Shown one piece after another: positions 1 through 8,905 of a stretch of DNA of 40,335 nucleotides. How positions within the stretch are numbered: position 1 is the stretch's first letter; each line of letters starts with the position of its first letter. The DNA comes from Sphaerimonospora mesophila NBRC 14179 = JCM 3151 (lineage in GTDB: Bacteria > Actinomycetota > Actinomycetes > Streptosporangiales > Streptosporangiaceae). A program made the translations under genes and the position numbers. The stretch lies in NCBI GenBank assembly GCA_001552515.1, contig BCRI01000061.1:1-40335 (forward strand), read 5' to 3'. The notes beneath the pieces are model-generated. The model did no database searches. It was not told the origin of the DNA and saw only the letters and a program-made list of their open reading frames with translations.

Positions 1-1
1 A

Positions 2-1435
2 AGCCTGACATACCTGAGCTTCAGCGAGTCCAACGGCCTCGATCCCGTACTACTTCGCGGTGGCGCCCGCGCAGGTGACACGGATCAGGCCGCTGCCATC
101 TTCGATGCGCTCGTCTACCTCGACCCGAAGACGCAGGAGGTGGTGCCGAAGATCGCCGAGTCGTTCACGAGCGAAGACGACGTCACCTGGGACCTCAAGA
201 TTCGCGACGGCGTGACCTTCACCGATGGCACGCCCTATGACGCCGAAGCGGTGAAGGTCAACTGGGAACGGATCGGCGATCCTAAGAGCGGCTCGCCGTC
301 CGCCAGCGGTATGGAGCCGGTTGCGAGCCTCGAGGTCGTGGACCCGCTGACCCTGCGGATCACGCTGAAGAGCGCCTACCCGCTGTTTCCCCAGCTCGTA
401 GCCCGGTATCTGTCCTACATCGGATCACCCACCGCCATGAAGAAGCTCGGTGACGGCTTCGCGCAGACCCCTGTGGGCGCGGGACCCTTCATGGTCAAAA
501 GCTGGGTACGCGACAGCGAGCTCCGGCTCGTCAAGAACCCGGACTACTGGCAGAAGGGGCTGCCCTACCTTGACGAACTGGTCATCCAGCAGGTCCCCGA
601 CGACGAGCAGCGGTTCAACACCTTCGCGACTGGGGCGGCGCAGGCAGCGATCGGCGGCCCCAACACCATCTATGCCGACCGCGCAGAACAGCAGGGCTTC
701 AAGGTTGACCGCTACGTGCTCGGTGGCGGCATCAACCTGATCTTCAATACGAAAAAGGAACCCTTCAACGACGTCGAGCTGCGCCGCGCTGTCGCGCAGG
801 CACTGGATCTGCCGCGTCTGAACGAGATCGTGAGCCAGGGTACGAACTCCGCCCCGACGACCTTCTTCACCGACGCGAGCCCGTTCCACGAGCCGGACAT
901 CACCTTCCCCGCGCAGGACAAGCAGGCGGCGCAGCGGGTCTTCGACGCGTACGCCGCCAGGACAGGCGGGCCGCTCAACATCAACCTGACGGCGACGACG
1001 GCGACCGGCACCACCTTCGAGATGGTCCAGGCGCAGCTCTCGGAGTACAACAACGTCGAGGTCGACCTGAAGATGGTGCAGAACAGTGCTCTGACGCCGT
1101 TGCTCATCGCGGGTAACTACCAGGTCGCGAACTACGCGAACTACGCCGACGACTTCGAGCCGACCATGTTCGCGTACTTCCACAGCAAGGGCGCCCGGAA
1201 CTTCACCGGGATCTCCGACCCAGAGCTCGACGCGGCGCTCGAGGAGGGGCGTGCCTCGAGCGATCCGAAAGTACGCAAGGAGGCCTACCGCCGCGCGCAG
1301 GAGCGGATCGTCGAGCTGGTCCCCGACGTCTATATCCAGCAGTACCGGTTCAACTACCTGCTCGCCGACAACGTGAACGACTTCACGGTCCCCGCGGGCG
1401 GACCGCAGTGGGAGAAAGTCTGGCTGGGTTCCTGA
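2..1435 (+). CDS. ABC transporter substrate-binding protein, family 5 (partial, 5' end missing)
   Basis: The reading frame is open from base 2 to the TGA ending at 1435 (477 residues visible), so the signal peptide and true start lie outside the window. It is a periplasmic-type extracellular solute-binding protein of the oligopeptide/nickel (SBP_bac_5) family, which captures a ligand outside the membrane for an Opp/Dpp-type ABC importer. The visible frame opens with the usual N-terminal segment (ESNGLDPV, then IFDALVYLDP and VVPKIAES), followed by the family's WDLKIRDGVTFTDGTPYDAE block. It is clearly paralogous to the complete lipoprotein at 24884-26473 over its whole length. No permease or ATPase gene lies next to it here; the ABC importer at 14625-18713 lacks its own binding protein and is the obvious partner (inference). 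The MFS gene follows 6 nt downstream, so the two are probably cotranscribed. The ligand is unknown. Confidence 0.9.
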   Translation, partial: SLTYLSFSESNGLDPVLLRGGARAGDTDQAAAIFDALVYLDPKTQEVVPKIAESFTSEDDVTWDLKIRDGVTFTDGTPYDAEAVKVNWERIGDPKSGSPSASGMEPVASLEVVDPLTLRITLKSAYPLFPQLVARYLSYIGSPTAMKKLGDGFAQTPVGAGPFMVKSWVRDSELRLVKNPDYWQKGLPYLDELVIQQVPDDEQRFNTFATGAAQAAIGGPNTIYADRAEQQGFKVDRYVLGGGINLIFNTKKEPFNDVELRRAVAQALDLPRLNEIVSQGTNSAPTTFFTDASPFHEPDITFPAQDKQAAQRVFDAYAARTGGPLNINLTATTATGTTFEMVQAQLSEYNNVEVDLKMVQNSALTPLLIAGNYQVANYANYADDFEPTMFAYFHSKGARNFTGISDPELDAALEEGRASSDPKVRKEAYRRAQERIVELVPDVYIQQYRFNYLLADNVNDFTVPAGGPQWEKVWLGS

Positions 1436-1441
1436 CCGGGG

Positions 1442-2944
1442 ATGCGAAGTCATCTGAGCACGGTCCGCCGGCGTGCGCGTACGCGTGCCGGCGGACCGGC
1501 ACCGCGCGGGGGCACGACCGCCGTGATCGTGGTGCTCACGTTCACGGCCGCCGTCGTCTCCATCATGCAGACGCTGGCCCTGCCGATGGTGCCGCTCCTC
1601 CCCGAGCTGCTGGACACCGACCTGGTGGCGGCGTCCTGGGTCGCCACCGCCTCCACCCTCGTGGGCGCGCTGGCCAACCCTCTGCTCGGCCGGGCCGGTG
1701 ACCTCTACGGCAAACGCCGAGCGCTGCTGCTGGCACTCTCCCTGCTCCTGATCGGCTCGGTGCTCTGCTCTGCCGCCCCGAACCTCGGCGTTCTCGTGGC
1801 CGGCCGCGCCCTGCAAGGAGCGGCCGTGGGAGCGATCGCCCTGGGCGTCGGACTCGTCAAGGACGTGCTGCCCATCGACGCCGTCGCCAGAGGCACGACG
1901 GCCATCGGGGCGACGATGGGCATCGGCGGGGGCCTCGGGGTCCCGCTCTCCGGTTTCCTGGTGGAACACGTGGACTGGCATGCCGTGTTCTGGGTGGCCA
2001 CCGGGCTGAGCTTCGCCGCCCTGATGGGCGTACTCGTCATCGTCCCGGAGTCACCGCGACGGGCCCCCGGTGGTTTCGACGTCATCGGGGCCCTCGGCCT
2101 GACGTCGCTGACCGTCCTCCTGCTCCTTCCCGTCACCTACAGCACGTCATGGGGCTACGCCGACCCACGTTTCTGGGGATGCTTCCTGGGGGTCGTCGTG
2201 CTCGGAGCTCCATGGACGGTCCAGCAGCTGCGGTCGCGCTCACCACTGACGGACCTGCGGGTGATGTCGCGGCCACCGGTGGCCATACTGCACGTCATCG
2301 GCCTGCTGGTGGGCTTCTCGATGTTCGGCAACTTCGCGTCCACCCTGCAGGTGGTCGTCTTCGACACGGATCTGGGCGGGCTTGGCGCGACGCTCATGGT
2401 CGCAGGACTCGTCATGCTGCCGGTGTCGCTCATCTCGCCCCTCATGGTGTGGCCGAGCACCTGGGTGACGCGTCGCCGGGGCAGCCGGACGATGCTCCTT
2501 GCGGGACTGTGCCTCGCGCTCGCCGGCACGATCCTGCGCCTGACGCTCCCACCGGGACTCGTGTCGCTCACCCTCGGGTACAGCCTCATCCAGCTCGGCA
2601 CGTCGTTCGCGTTCGCGTCGCTGCCTCTGCTGTTGAGCCCGCACATTCCCGTCGAGCAGACCGGCGGCACCAACGGGTTCAGCAACCTCTGCCGTCAAAT
2701 AGGGTCCTCCGTCGGCAACGCCGTCAATGCCGCGGTCATCGGGGCGGCACTCGTGACCGGAACGGCGGCCGCCGTGCACACCGGATTACTCGCGTTGCAC
2801 AGTGCGATCGGCGCCGCCGTGCTCCTCGCCGCCATCCTCGCGCTGTTCACCTCCCGCACCGCGGGGCGCGCGCCGGCCCGGCTGCCGACCGCCGTCCCGG
2901 ACGCGACGATCTCGCCGGTGATTCGGTGTGAAAGACGGGCGTGA
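1442..2944 (+). CDS. MFS transporter, DHA2 (14-TM drug:H+ antiporter-like) family
   Basis: A 500-residue integral membrane protein with about fourteen hydrophobic segments, the size and layout of DHA2-type proton antiporters. After a basic N-terminus (about residues 1-28) the first helix starts at TTAVIVVLTFTAAVV. The cytoplasmic loop between helices 2 and 3 carries the MFS signature region (PLLGRAGDLYGKRRALL, about residues 80-96), and helix 5 has the antiporter-type GIGGGLGVPLSGFL stretch. Such proteins export small molecules using the proton gradient. The ATG lies 6 nt after the solute-binding gene, with only a weak purine stretch before it, suggesting translational coupling. Its role here could be efflux of a toxic intermediate or a second transport route for the pathway; substrate is not predictable. 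Confidence 0.88.
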   Translation: MRSHLSTVRRRARTRAGGPAPRGGTTAVIVVLTFTAAVVSIMQTLALPMVPLLPELLDTDLVAASWVATASTLVGALANPLLGRAGDLYGKRRALLLALSLLLIGSVLCSAAPNLGVLVAGRALQGAAVGAIALGVGLVKDVLPIDAVARGTTAIGATMGIGGGLGVPLSGFLVEHVDWHAVFWVATGLSFAALMGVLVIVPESPRRAPGGFDVIGALGLTSLTVLLLLPVTYSTSWGYADPRFWGCFLGVVVLGAPWTVQQLRSRSPLTDLRVMSRPPVAILHVIGLLVGFSMFGNFASTLQVVVFDTDLGGLGATLMVAGLVMLPVSLISPLMVWPSTWVTRRRGSRTMLLAGLCLALAGTILRLTLPPGLVSLTLGYSLIQLGTSFAFASLPLLLSPHIPVEQTGGTNGFSNLCRQIGSSVGNAVNAAVIGAALVTGTAAAVHTGLLALHSAIGAAVLLAAILALFTSRTAGRAPARLPTAVPDATISPVIRCERRA

Positions 2945-2962
2945 CCCGAGTTTCGCTTTCAC
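2928..2962 (+). terminator. Possible terminator hairpin at the end of the MFS gene
   Basis: GTGAAAG at 2928-2934 and CTTTCAC at 2956-2962 form a perfect 7-bp inverted repeat around the MFS stop codon. There is no T-run after it. It is weak and may be chance. Confidence 0.3.
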
Positions 2963-3332
2963 GGGAGGGTGAGGATCGCTCGCGCGATGTAGGCGGCGGT
3001 CACTGACCGGCGGATCAACAGGACGACGCAGGCCGGGGCGTAGGCCGCTCCGGACCGCGAGGACGACCTCTGGTACTTACGCCGCCATTACCGCCTTGGC
3101 GGACGATGCCCAGGCCGCCTAAGATCAGTTCACGGCTCCTACCTTTCGAGCTTCTCACACCGCTCCGAGGGGTGCCTCCCCCATATCGACGCCCCACTTC
3201 GAGTGCGACGTCACATCAAGAAGCACTCCCGCAGTGACCGTCGACCGCTGACGGACTCGCCTGACACAAAGCAACACCTCTTCACTGCGGAAGTACTATA
3301 TGATTAATAACATCTATCGAAGCAGGAGCATC
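2945..3332. other. Intergenic region, 388 bp, with a possible gene remnant
   Basis: No convincing complete gene is present. On the minus strand a frame from 3087 down to a stop at 2959 reads like ordinary protein (it contains APACVVLLIRRSV and ends AYIARAILTLP) but has a stop just upstream and no plausible start codon, so it could be the C-terminal remnant of a lost gene. CGGTCA-C-TGACCG at 2997-3009 is a perfect odd-centred palindrome. The last 45 bases turn AT-rich and carry the regulator's promoter. Confidence 0.4.
3290..3327 (+). promoter_or_regulatory. AT-rich promoter/operator region of the first GntR gene
   Basis: The island around 3291-3315 (ACTATATGATTAATAACATC) is far richer in A+T than its surroundings. 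TATGAT at 3299-3304 matches the -10 consensus at five of six positions; no clear -35 is visible. GATTAATAAC resembles the ATTAA-containing islands in front of the other operons in this window, so it may also be an autoregulatory operator (inference). Confidence 0.4.
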
Positions 3333-4091
3333 ATGGCCGAGGCATCGCTCCCCAATGAAGTACGTACTTACGGGAAGCGGGTCAACGTCCCGAAGGCCGC
3401 GAACCTTGTCGCCGATTCGCTGCGCAAACAGATCATCCGCCGGCAGGTCCCCGCAGGTGACGTCCTCCCGCCCGAGTCCGTCCTCATGGAGCAGTTCGGC
3501 GTCTCGCGCCCCACGCTGCGCGAAGCGATCCGCATCCTCGAGTCAGAGCAGCTCGTGAAGGTGCGGCGTGGAGCACGCGGAGGGGCGGTGGTCCATGCCC
3601 CATCGGCTGACCTCGCCGCCCACTACGCGGGCCTACTCCTGCAGTTCCGCGGCACCACGCTCGCGGACATCTATCAGGCGCGGGCCATCTTCGAGCCCAC
3701 CATCGCCAGGCTTGTGGCCGAGAACCGCTCGCAGGAGGACCTCGTGGAGCTGCGGGCGGCCGTGGAGCATGAGCAACTGATGATCCACGAAGTCCACGGT
3801 CTCGCCGCCAAGGTCGGATTCCACCGCACCCTCGCCCAGATCGCCGGCAACCAAACGCTGCTCCTGCTCAGCGAGCTGCTGCACGACATCCTGCTCTCCG
3901 TGGCCGACAAGGAGAGCCAAGCCGGCGGCGACCAGGCCCGCGCGGTCGAGGGCCATCGCGAGTTGCTCGAGATCATCGAGGCCGGCGACGGACGCGCCGC
4001 CGAGAAGCACTGGCGGATCCACGTGCGCAGCACCACCGATCGCATCCTCGCCCAACTGGGCGACCAGACGTCGATCCTGGACATAATCTAG
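3333..4091 (+). CDS. GntR-family transcriptional regulator, FadR/FCD subfamily
   Basis: A 252-residue regulator. An N-terminal winged helix-turn-helix (about residues 18-92, with LPPESVLMEQFGVSRPTLRE as the recognition region) is followed by an all-helical FCD ligand-binding domain (about 105-240) containing the family's FHRTL and GHREL histidine motifs, which usually bind a metal and a carboxylate effector. The ATG at 3333 is chosen over one 33 nt upstream because GGAG sits 7 nt before it and because the earlier start would run through the AT-rich promoter. It is a close paralogue of the regulator at 24092-24838. FCD regulators typically repress nearby catabolic operons until a pathway acid binds. 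Likely targets are the neighbouring solute-binding/MFS genes and the minus-strand operons; this is inference. Confidence 0.93.
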   Translation: MAEASLPNEVRTYGKRVNVPKAANLVADSLRKQIIRRQVPAGDVLPPESVLMEQFGVSRPTLREAIRILESEQLVKVRRGARGGAVVHAPSADLAAHYAGLLLQFRGTTLADIYQARAIFEPTIARLVAENRSQEDLVELRAAVEHEQLMIHEVHGLAAKVGFHRTLAQIAGNQTLLLLSELLHDILLSVADKESQAGGDQARAVEGHRELLEIIEAGDGRAAEKHWRIHVRSTTDRILAQLGDQTSILDII

Positions 4092-4118
4092 GGCTGCTCC
4101 CCGCGACAATGAGACATG

Positions 4119-4195
4119 TCGGCCGTGGTGGCGGGCTGCCTGCGTCGGGTCCACGACCGCCGTACGGCCGACGACTGAAGAGCCGGCTCCTTCAG
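4119..4195. terminator. Hairpins between convergent GntR and MFS genes
   Basis: Two inverted repeats occupy the short gap between convergent genes. TCGGCCGT (4119-4126) pairs perfectly with ACGGCCGA (4164-4171). CTGAAGAG (4175-4182) pairs with CTCCTTCAG (4187-4195), with one bulged base and a CCGG loop, and overlaps the MFS stop codon. A bidirectional terminator is plausible; there is no T-run. Confidence 0.4.
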
Positions 4196-5457
4196 GGCCG
4201 GGTCTCCGCCGCCCGGTCGCCGTTGTCACCGTCACCGCGCCCGGCACGGGGGCGCATGATCGCGAGCGTCAAGAGTGCGAGTCCCGCACACGCCAGACCA
4301 ACGAGGAACACGGTCATCTGGGCGCCACCCCGATCGATCAACGCCCCGATGAGCGGACTGCCGATGGGCGTGGTACCGACCATGAGCAGGGACTGCATGG
4401 CGATCACGCGGCCGCGGAACTCTCGGGTGGCGTGCCGTTGTAGCACCGTGGTCGTGCCGACCGCGAACCCGATGGAACAGGCCCCGGTCACAAAGGCGCA
4501 GACGAGGCAGATCGCCAGAGTGGGTGCCAACGCCGCCGCTGACAGTGCGAGGCCGAGCCCGCTACCCCACAGAGCGACGCCCACCGGCACCTGCGGTAAC
4601 CGCACTGTGAGGACCGCCCCGAGGATCGATCCGACCGCGATCGCCATGTTGAGGAATCCGTACGCACGTGCACCATCGGCGCTGAGATCGGCTCCGAGGG
4701 TGAGGAAGATGACGGCGAAGTTGTAGGCGAAGATCCCCACGACACCGGCGAGCACGAGCATGAAGCGGATGGTGTGGTCGCCCCAGGCATAGCGCAGCGC
4801 GCCGTAGCGTGGCTTCTCCCCCGGCTTTCCCGTCACGGGCCGCATCCGGGGACCGACGACGAGCGCACTCATGAGGGTCAACGACACGCAGCACAGGCCA
4901 CACCACAATGCCGCCGGTGGGCCCGAGACGCTGACCAGCAGCCCGCCGAGCGCCGGGCCGATGAGGCGTCCGATCTGCATCGAGGCGGACCCGACGCTCA
5001 CCGCCGCGGGGATGTGCCTGCGGTCTACGACGTCCGCGATGACCGTCTGCCGCAGCGGCAGGTCGATGGCGGTGGTTCCGCCCAAGAGGAGCGCCGAGAC
5101 CGCGATCACCTCTATCCCCAGGCCGACGGTCGCGTCGGCGACGATGAGACCCAGGCAGACGGTGACGAGCAGAATCGGCGAGATCAGCAGCGCTCGGCGA
5201 GCGAGTCTGCCATCGGCGAGGCGTCCGCCGAGGAACGTCAGCAGGAGGGGCGGACCGAACTGCAGGGCGGATACCATCCCGACGGACGTGGCGCCGCCGG
5301 TGGCGTCGTAAGCCTCGACATCCTGGACGATGCGCACGAGCCAGGTAGCCAATGACGTGCCGAGAGAGCCCGCGGCGAACCAGCGGAACGTGCCATTACG
5401 GAGCACGCCGGCCGGGCGGGCACCTGCCGATCCGCGACGGTGGGGAGCCCGTGCCAT
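4192..5457 (-). CDS. MFS transporter, 12-TM EntS/MFS_3-like
   Basis: A 421-residue membrane protein with about twelve hydrophobic helices. The first begins at FRWFAAGSLGTSLATWLVRI (about residue 26), and the loop after helix 2 has the shortened MFS motif GGRLADGRLARRALL typical of the EntS/MFS_3 exporter branch. The C-terminal tail is basic and polar. It is the last gene of the leftward operon that starts at 10420, lying 24 nt after the SDR gene. An exporter or importer for a pathway compound is likely; direction and substrate cannot be read. It is not closely similar to the DHA2 transporter at 1442-2944. Confidence 0.85.
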   Translation of the reverse strand: MARAPHRRGSAGARPAGVLRNGTFRWFAAGSLGTSLATWLVRIVQDVEAYDATGGATSVGMVSALQFGPPLLLTFLGGRLADGRLARRALLISPILLVTVCLGLIVADATVGLGIEVIAVSALLLGGTTAIDLPLRQTVIADVVDRRHIPAAVSVGSASMQIGRLIGPALGGLLVSVSGPPAALWCGLCCVSLTLMSALVVGPRMRPVTGKPGEKPRYGALRYAWGDHTIRFMLVLAGVVGIFAYNFAVIFLTLGADLSADGARAYGFLNMAIAVGSILGAVLTVRLPQVPVGVALWGSGLGLALSAAALAPTLAICLVCAFVTGACSIGFAVGTTTVLQRHATREFRGRVIAMQSLLMVGTTPIGSPLIGALIDRGGAQMTVFLVGLACAGLALLTLAIMRPRAGRGDGDNGDRAAETRP

Positions 5458-5481
5458 TACACCCTTTCCATGACGCGGAAG

Positions 5482-6252
5482 TCAGTGGAACGCGAGGCCA
5501 CCGTCCACATTGATGGTCTGTCCGGTGATGAAGTCACTGGCCTTGCCGGCGAGGAAGACGACGGTACCGACGAGGTCCTCGGGTACCTGCACCCGGCGCA
5601 GCGCGGTGTCGGCTGCCATCCGTTCCCGGGCGGCGGGGGTGATGGTGGCCCGCTCCACCTCCGTCTCCGTGGATCCCGGTGTGATGGCGTTGACCCGTAC
5701 TCCGAACCGCCCGACCTCCGATGCGAGCGAGCGCGTGAGCCCGAGGATGGCGGCCTTGCTCGTGACGTAGTGGAGGTACCCGGGCCGGCCGGTGAAGACG
5801 GTGGCGGAGGAAATGTTGATGACCTTGCCGTACCCGTTCCCGACCATGACCGGGACGAACGCCTGGCAGCAGAGGAACGTGCCGGTGACGTTGACGTCGA
5901 TGACCTTGCGCCACGTGGTGGGAGAGATGTCCGTGAAGGGCCCCATCTCCAGGGTCGAGAAGATGGCGGCATTGTTGACCAGGATCTCGACGGTGCCGAG
6001 GTCCCCGGCGATACGCTCCTTGGCCGAGGTCACCTCATCCTCGGAGGCGACGTCGACGGCGTAACCGCAGGCCCGGCCGCCTGCAGCCTCGATCTCCTGC
6101 GCGACCTTGGCCGCGTTCTCGCCGTTGCGGTCGACGATTGCCACGGCCCTCCCCGTTCCGGCGAGGGCGTGGGCGAAGGCTCGCCCGAGCCCCTGCCCAC
6201 CGCCGGTGATGACGGCGACGCCGTCGGAACTCTGCACGGCGCTGCCCGTCAT
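5482..6252 (-). CDS. Short-chain dehydrogenase/reductase (SDR), classical
   Basis: A 256-residue classical SDR, the standard length. It shows the nucleotide-binding TGGGQGLG motif (about residues 16-23), an Asp at the end of the second strand (IVDRN) suggesting NAD(H) preference, NNAA in the middle, the catalytic Ser in INISSAT and the YVTSK active-site motif, then PGSTETE. Such enzymes interconvert hydroxyl and keto groups. Its ATG overlaps the stop of the preceding decarboxylase-like gene by 4 nt (ATGA), so it is translated from the same message. It probably oxidises a secondary alcohol or cis-diol intermediate of this operon; substrate unknown. Confidence 0.92.
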   Translation of the reverse strand: MTGSAVQSSDGVAVITGGGQGLGRAFAHALAGTGRAVAIVDRNGENAAKVAQEIEAAGGRACGYAVDVASEDEVTSAKERIAGDLGTVEILVNNAAIFSTLEMGPFTDISPTTWRKVIDVNVTGTFLCCQAFVPVMVGNGYGKVINISSATVFTGRPGYLHYVTSKAAILGLTRSLASEVGRFGVRVNAITPGSTETEVERATITPAARERMAADTALRRVQVPEDLVGTVVFLAGKASDFITGQTINVDGGLAFH

Positions 6253-7235
6253 ATCTTCGACACCTCCAGAGTCGTGCTCGCGAAAAGCTCCTCCGGGGAC
6301 AGCTGCCGTCGGGTGAGCCCCTGCTCGTGCGAGTAGCGCAGGAAGGTCATGAGCGTCTCGTAGTTCGACTCGAGTCCGTACGAGAAGGGATCAGGGCCCA
6401 GGAGGCGTTCGGATTCCTCGACGGCTTGGACCATCCAGGGCACCATGTACTTCAGCGCCGTGGTCTCGCGCACCCCGCGATAGGCGATCTCCTTGGCCTG
6501 CTCGAAGGCCTTGACGAGGGACTGCGCGACCCAGGGGCGGCTTTCGAACACGTCCTGGCGGATGACGATGACATGCATGATCGGGAAGATGCCGGTGTCC
6601 TCGTAATAGCGCCGCTCCTCCGCGCCGAAATCCGACCACAGGCGCCGTACGCCTGTACCCGTCCGGTACGACGAGGGCATGTGCGCGGTGTAAAGCGCGT
6701 CGATCTCACCCACTGCCAGCATCTCAGAGAGCGTCCGATCCGCTGGGATGGGCTCCACCCGGATGTTGCCGGGCAGATCCATCGACGTCTCGGTGCGCCC
6801 GGGCTGCTCAAGCCCCCCGGTGAAGTAGTGCACGCGGTCCACCGGCACATTGTGCCGATCCGCCATGATGCCCTTGAGCCACACGGCCGCGGTCATCTGG
6901 TATTCCGGACAGCCGACCCTCTTGCCCACCAGATCTTCTGGCTTCTCGATGCCGCTGTGCTCGGAGATGTACACGCAAGAGTGCCGGAACATCCTGGAGG
7001 GGAACACCGGAATCGCGGTGAATGGCCGTGGGTCCGACTCGACGGTGCGGGCGTACCAGGACAGCGACATCTCCGCCGCTTCGAACTCCCCGTGCCGCAG
7101 CATGCGGAAGGCAGGCTCGGGCATCATCAGCGGCAGGTACGTCAGGTCGATCCCCTCGGGCCGTACGCGCCCGTCAGCGAGCGGCTGCGTCCGGTCGTAG
7201 TCCCAGCAGGCCAGGGTCATCGGGAAGTCAGCCAC
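6249..7235 (-). CDS. 4,5-dihydroxyphthalate decarboxylase-like protein (Pht5 family)
   Basis: A 328-residue protein with the hallmark start of the 4,5-dihydroxyphthalate decarboxylase family (LACWDYDRTQPLADGRVRPEG), then PVFPSRMFRHS and GKRVGCPEYQMTAAVW. The fold is that of periplasmic binding proteins (TauA/NMT1-like), but there is no signal peptide, so it should be cytoplasmic, as expected for the decarboxylase branch. GTG at 7235 is preferred: AGAGGA lies 9 nt upstream and it overlaps the previous stop by 8 nt; ATG at 7220 is the alternative. The family removes CO2 from hydroxylated aromatic dicarboxylates, but many members are uncharacterised. Sitting with an aldehyde dehydrogenase, a flavoprotein and an SDR, it suggests a ring carboxylate intermediate. 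Specificity is inferred. Confidence 0.82.
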   Translation of the reverse strand: MADFPMTLACWDYDRTQPLADGRVRPEGIDLTYLPLMMPEPAFRMLRHGEFEAAEMSLSWYARTVESDPRPFTAIPVFPSRMFRHSCVYISEHSGIEKPEDLVGKRVGCPEYQMTAAVWLKGIMADRHNVPVDRVHYFTGGLEQPGRTETSMDLPGNIRVEPIPADRTLSEMLAVGEIDALYTAHMPSSYRTGTGVRRLWSDFGAEERRYYEDTGIFPIMHVIVIRQDVFESRPWVAQSLVKAFEQAKEIAYRGVRETTALKYMVPWMVQAVEESERLLGPDPFSYGLESNYETLMTFLRYSHEQGLTRRQLSPEELFASTTLEVSKI

Positions 7236-8856
7236 GGCCGGCCGTCCTCTCCGAGGCCGCCAGCTTCTCGAGCGAGGCCCGCGCGTCAACAGGCTGCCAC
7301 CAGAGCGGCACGCCGAGGTCTTCCAATATGACCTTGCTCGCGATGTAGCCGCCACCGCCTGAGATCGCACCGCCGGGATGCGTGGGTGATCCGGCCATGT
7401 ACAGGCCCTCGATCGGCGTTTTGTAGCCGAAGTGGTTCCACATGGTCTGCTCACCGGTGAAGGAGCCGACGAAGAGGTCGCCCTGGACCATGTTGATCAG
7501 CTCGCGGCTGTAGTCGTTGGCCGTGTAGACGTACTTGCCGATGATGTTCTTGCGGTTGACGTTCGGCGCCCACTCCTGCCAGGTGTCGATCATCCGCTCG
7601 GCGAACTCTTCCTTGACGTCCTCGATGTTCTCCGGATCGCCGTCAGGGGCGTAGGGCATGGCGTGCCACGCGTAGGCGGTGGCCTTGCCGGCCGGTGCCT
7701 GTGAGGGGTCGAACTGCGAGATGGCGCCGCTGCCGAAGCTGATGCGCGAGGGGATCTTGCCCTGGGCGACTTCGTCGTGAAGGGCGAAAAGCTGCTCCAT
7801 CGACTCGCAGCCGATGTTGACCTTGAGGGACTCGTTGACATGCGGGTCGAAGTCGGTGCCCACGTGCCGCGGGAGTTCCTCGAGCGCGAGGTGCAGTCCG
7901 AACAGAGTCCAGGAGGTTTGTTTGAAGTTCCGTACCTTCTCGCGGTATTCAGGCGGAAGCTGTTCCTCGCCGACCATCGTGAGGAACGTCTGCGGCACAT
8001 CGACGGTGCTGGCGACGAACCGGGACTTGATGACCGTCCCGTCGGAGAGCTCGACGCCGGAGGCCTTCCCGCCGTCCACGATGATGCGCGAGACATGGGC
8101 ACCCGTGCGGAAATCGCCGCCCGCCTTGATGTAGGACTCCATGAGCCCCTGGGCGAGGGCGATGCTCCCGCCGATCGCCACCTGGTAGTTGGCCGCGAGG
8201 TCGAAGCCGCGCACGAGCGCGCCCATAGGGCTGCGCGTGCTGATCTGGTCGTAGAGCACGGTGCCGAAGAGCGAGATCTTGAACAGCAGCAGGAGCTTGA
8301 CGAGTTCGTTCTCGAAGAGCTCGTTCACAGCCGTCAACGGCTGGCGATTAATGATCTCGAGGAAGTCGCGGCCGACCTGGGAGCGTGAGAGCAACTCGTC
8401 GCGCTCCGCCTCCGAAAGAGGCTCGCTGTAGCGCTCGGGCCAGAAGATGTGGTCACTGATGAGGTCGGCTCGCTTGTTCCACTCGCGGTACGTCTGCGCG
8501 TCCTTCTTACTGAAACGGCCGATCGACTCACAGGTCTCGTCGACGTATCGGGAGAACACCAGGGCCGTGCCGTCGCGGTGTGGCTGGGCGAAGTCATAGC
8601 GGGGGGTCACGTACTTCACCCGCGCGGCGAGGCCCAGATCCTTGTACCAGGGCGCCTCGGTGATGTTGAAGTGGTTAACGCTGTGCATCTGGTGGTAGAA
8701 GCCCGGCTTGGTCACCTCGGTGGTCGACAAACCGCCGCCATAAATGAGGCGACGCTCGAGGACCAAGACCTTCAGCCCGGCCCGGGCGAGGTAGGAGCCC
8801 AGCACGAGCCCGTGTTGCCCGGAGCCGATGATGATGCCGTCATACGTGTCAGACAT
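7228..8856 (-). CDS. FAD-dependent oxidoreductase, phytoene-desaturase-like
   Basis: A 542-residue flavoprotein with an N-terminal dinucleotide-binding motif (GSGQHGLVLGSYLARAG, about residues 11-27), an acidic-ended second strand (VLVLERR) and a GGGLSTTEV segment. A C-terminal FAD-binding region includes GLYMAGSPTHPGGAISGGGG. This matches the carotenoid-desaturase-like NAD(P)/FAD oxidoreductase branch, whose bacterial members outside carotenoid clusters are mostly uncharacterised. ATG at 8856 is chosen because GAGG precedes it and the Rossmann motif then begins at residue 11; a longer reading to 8976 adds an unrelated Ser/Arg-rich stretch. It lies 49 nt after the aldehyde dehydrogenase and overlaps the next gene by 8 nt. 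It may desaturate or aromatise a ring intermediate (inference). Confidence 0.85.
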   Translation of the reverse strand: MSDTYDGIIIGSGQHGLVLGSYLARAGLKVLVLERRLIYGGGLSTTEVTKPGFYHQMHSVNHFNITEAPWYKDLGLAARVKYVTPRYDFAQPHRDGTALVFSRYVDETCESIGRFSKKDAQTYREWNKRADLISDHIFWPERYSEPLSEAERDELLSRSQVGRDFLEIINRQPLTAVNELFENELVKLLLLFKISLFGTVLYDQISTRSPMGALVRGFDLAANYQVAIGGSIALAQGLMESYIKAGGDFRTGAHVSRIIVDGGKASGVELSDGTVIKSRFVASTVDVPQTFLTMVGEEQLPPEYREKVRNFKQTSWTLFGLHLALEELPRHVGTDFDPHVNESLKVNIGCESMEQLFALHDEVAQGKIPSRISFGSGAISQFDPSQAPAGKATAYAWHAMPYAPDGDPENIEDVKEEFAERMIDTWQEWAPNVNRKNIIGKYVYTANDYSRELINMVQGDLFVGSFTGEQTMWNHFGYKTPIEGLYMAGSPTHPGGAISGGGGYIASKVILEDLGVPLWWQPVDARASLEKLAASERTAGRG

Positions 8857-8905
8857 ATGGATGACCTCTCTGAACGTCGGCAGTCGACAGATAGTGAAGA
8901 CAGGA

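Noticed and set aside
425-1981. Long minus-strand open frame (518 codons) across the solute-binding and MFS genes
   Set aside because: It is antisense to two well-supported genes. Its product is rich in Arg, Gly, Glu and Asp repeats with no recognisable domain, typical of a GC-rich shadow frame.
3015-3197. 60-codon minus-strand ORF in the MFS-GntR gap
   Set aside because: Gly/Arg/Pro-rich, no ribosome site, and its frame conflicts with the more protein-like fragment at 2959-3087.
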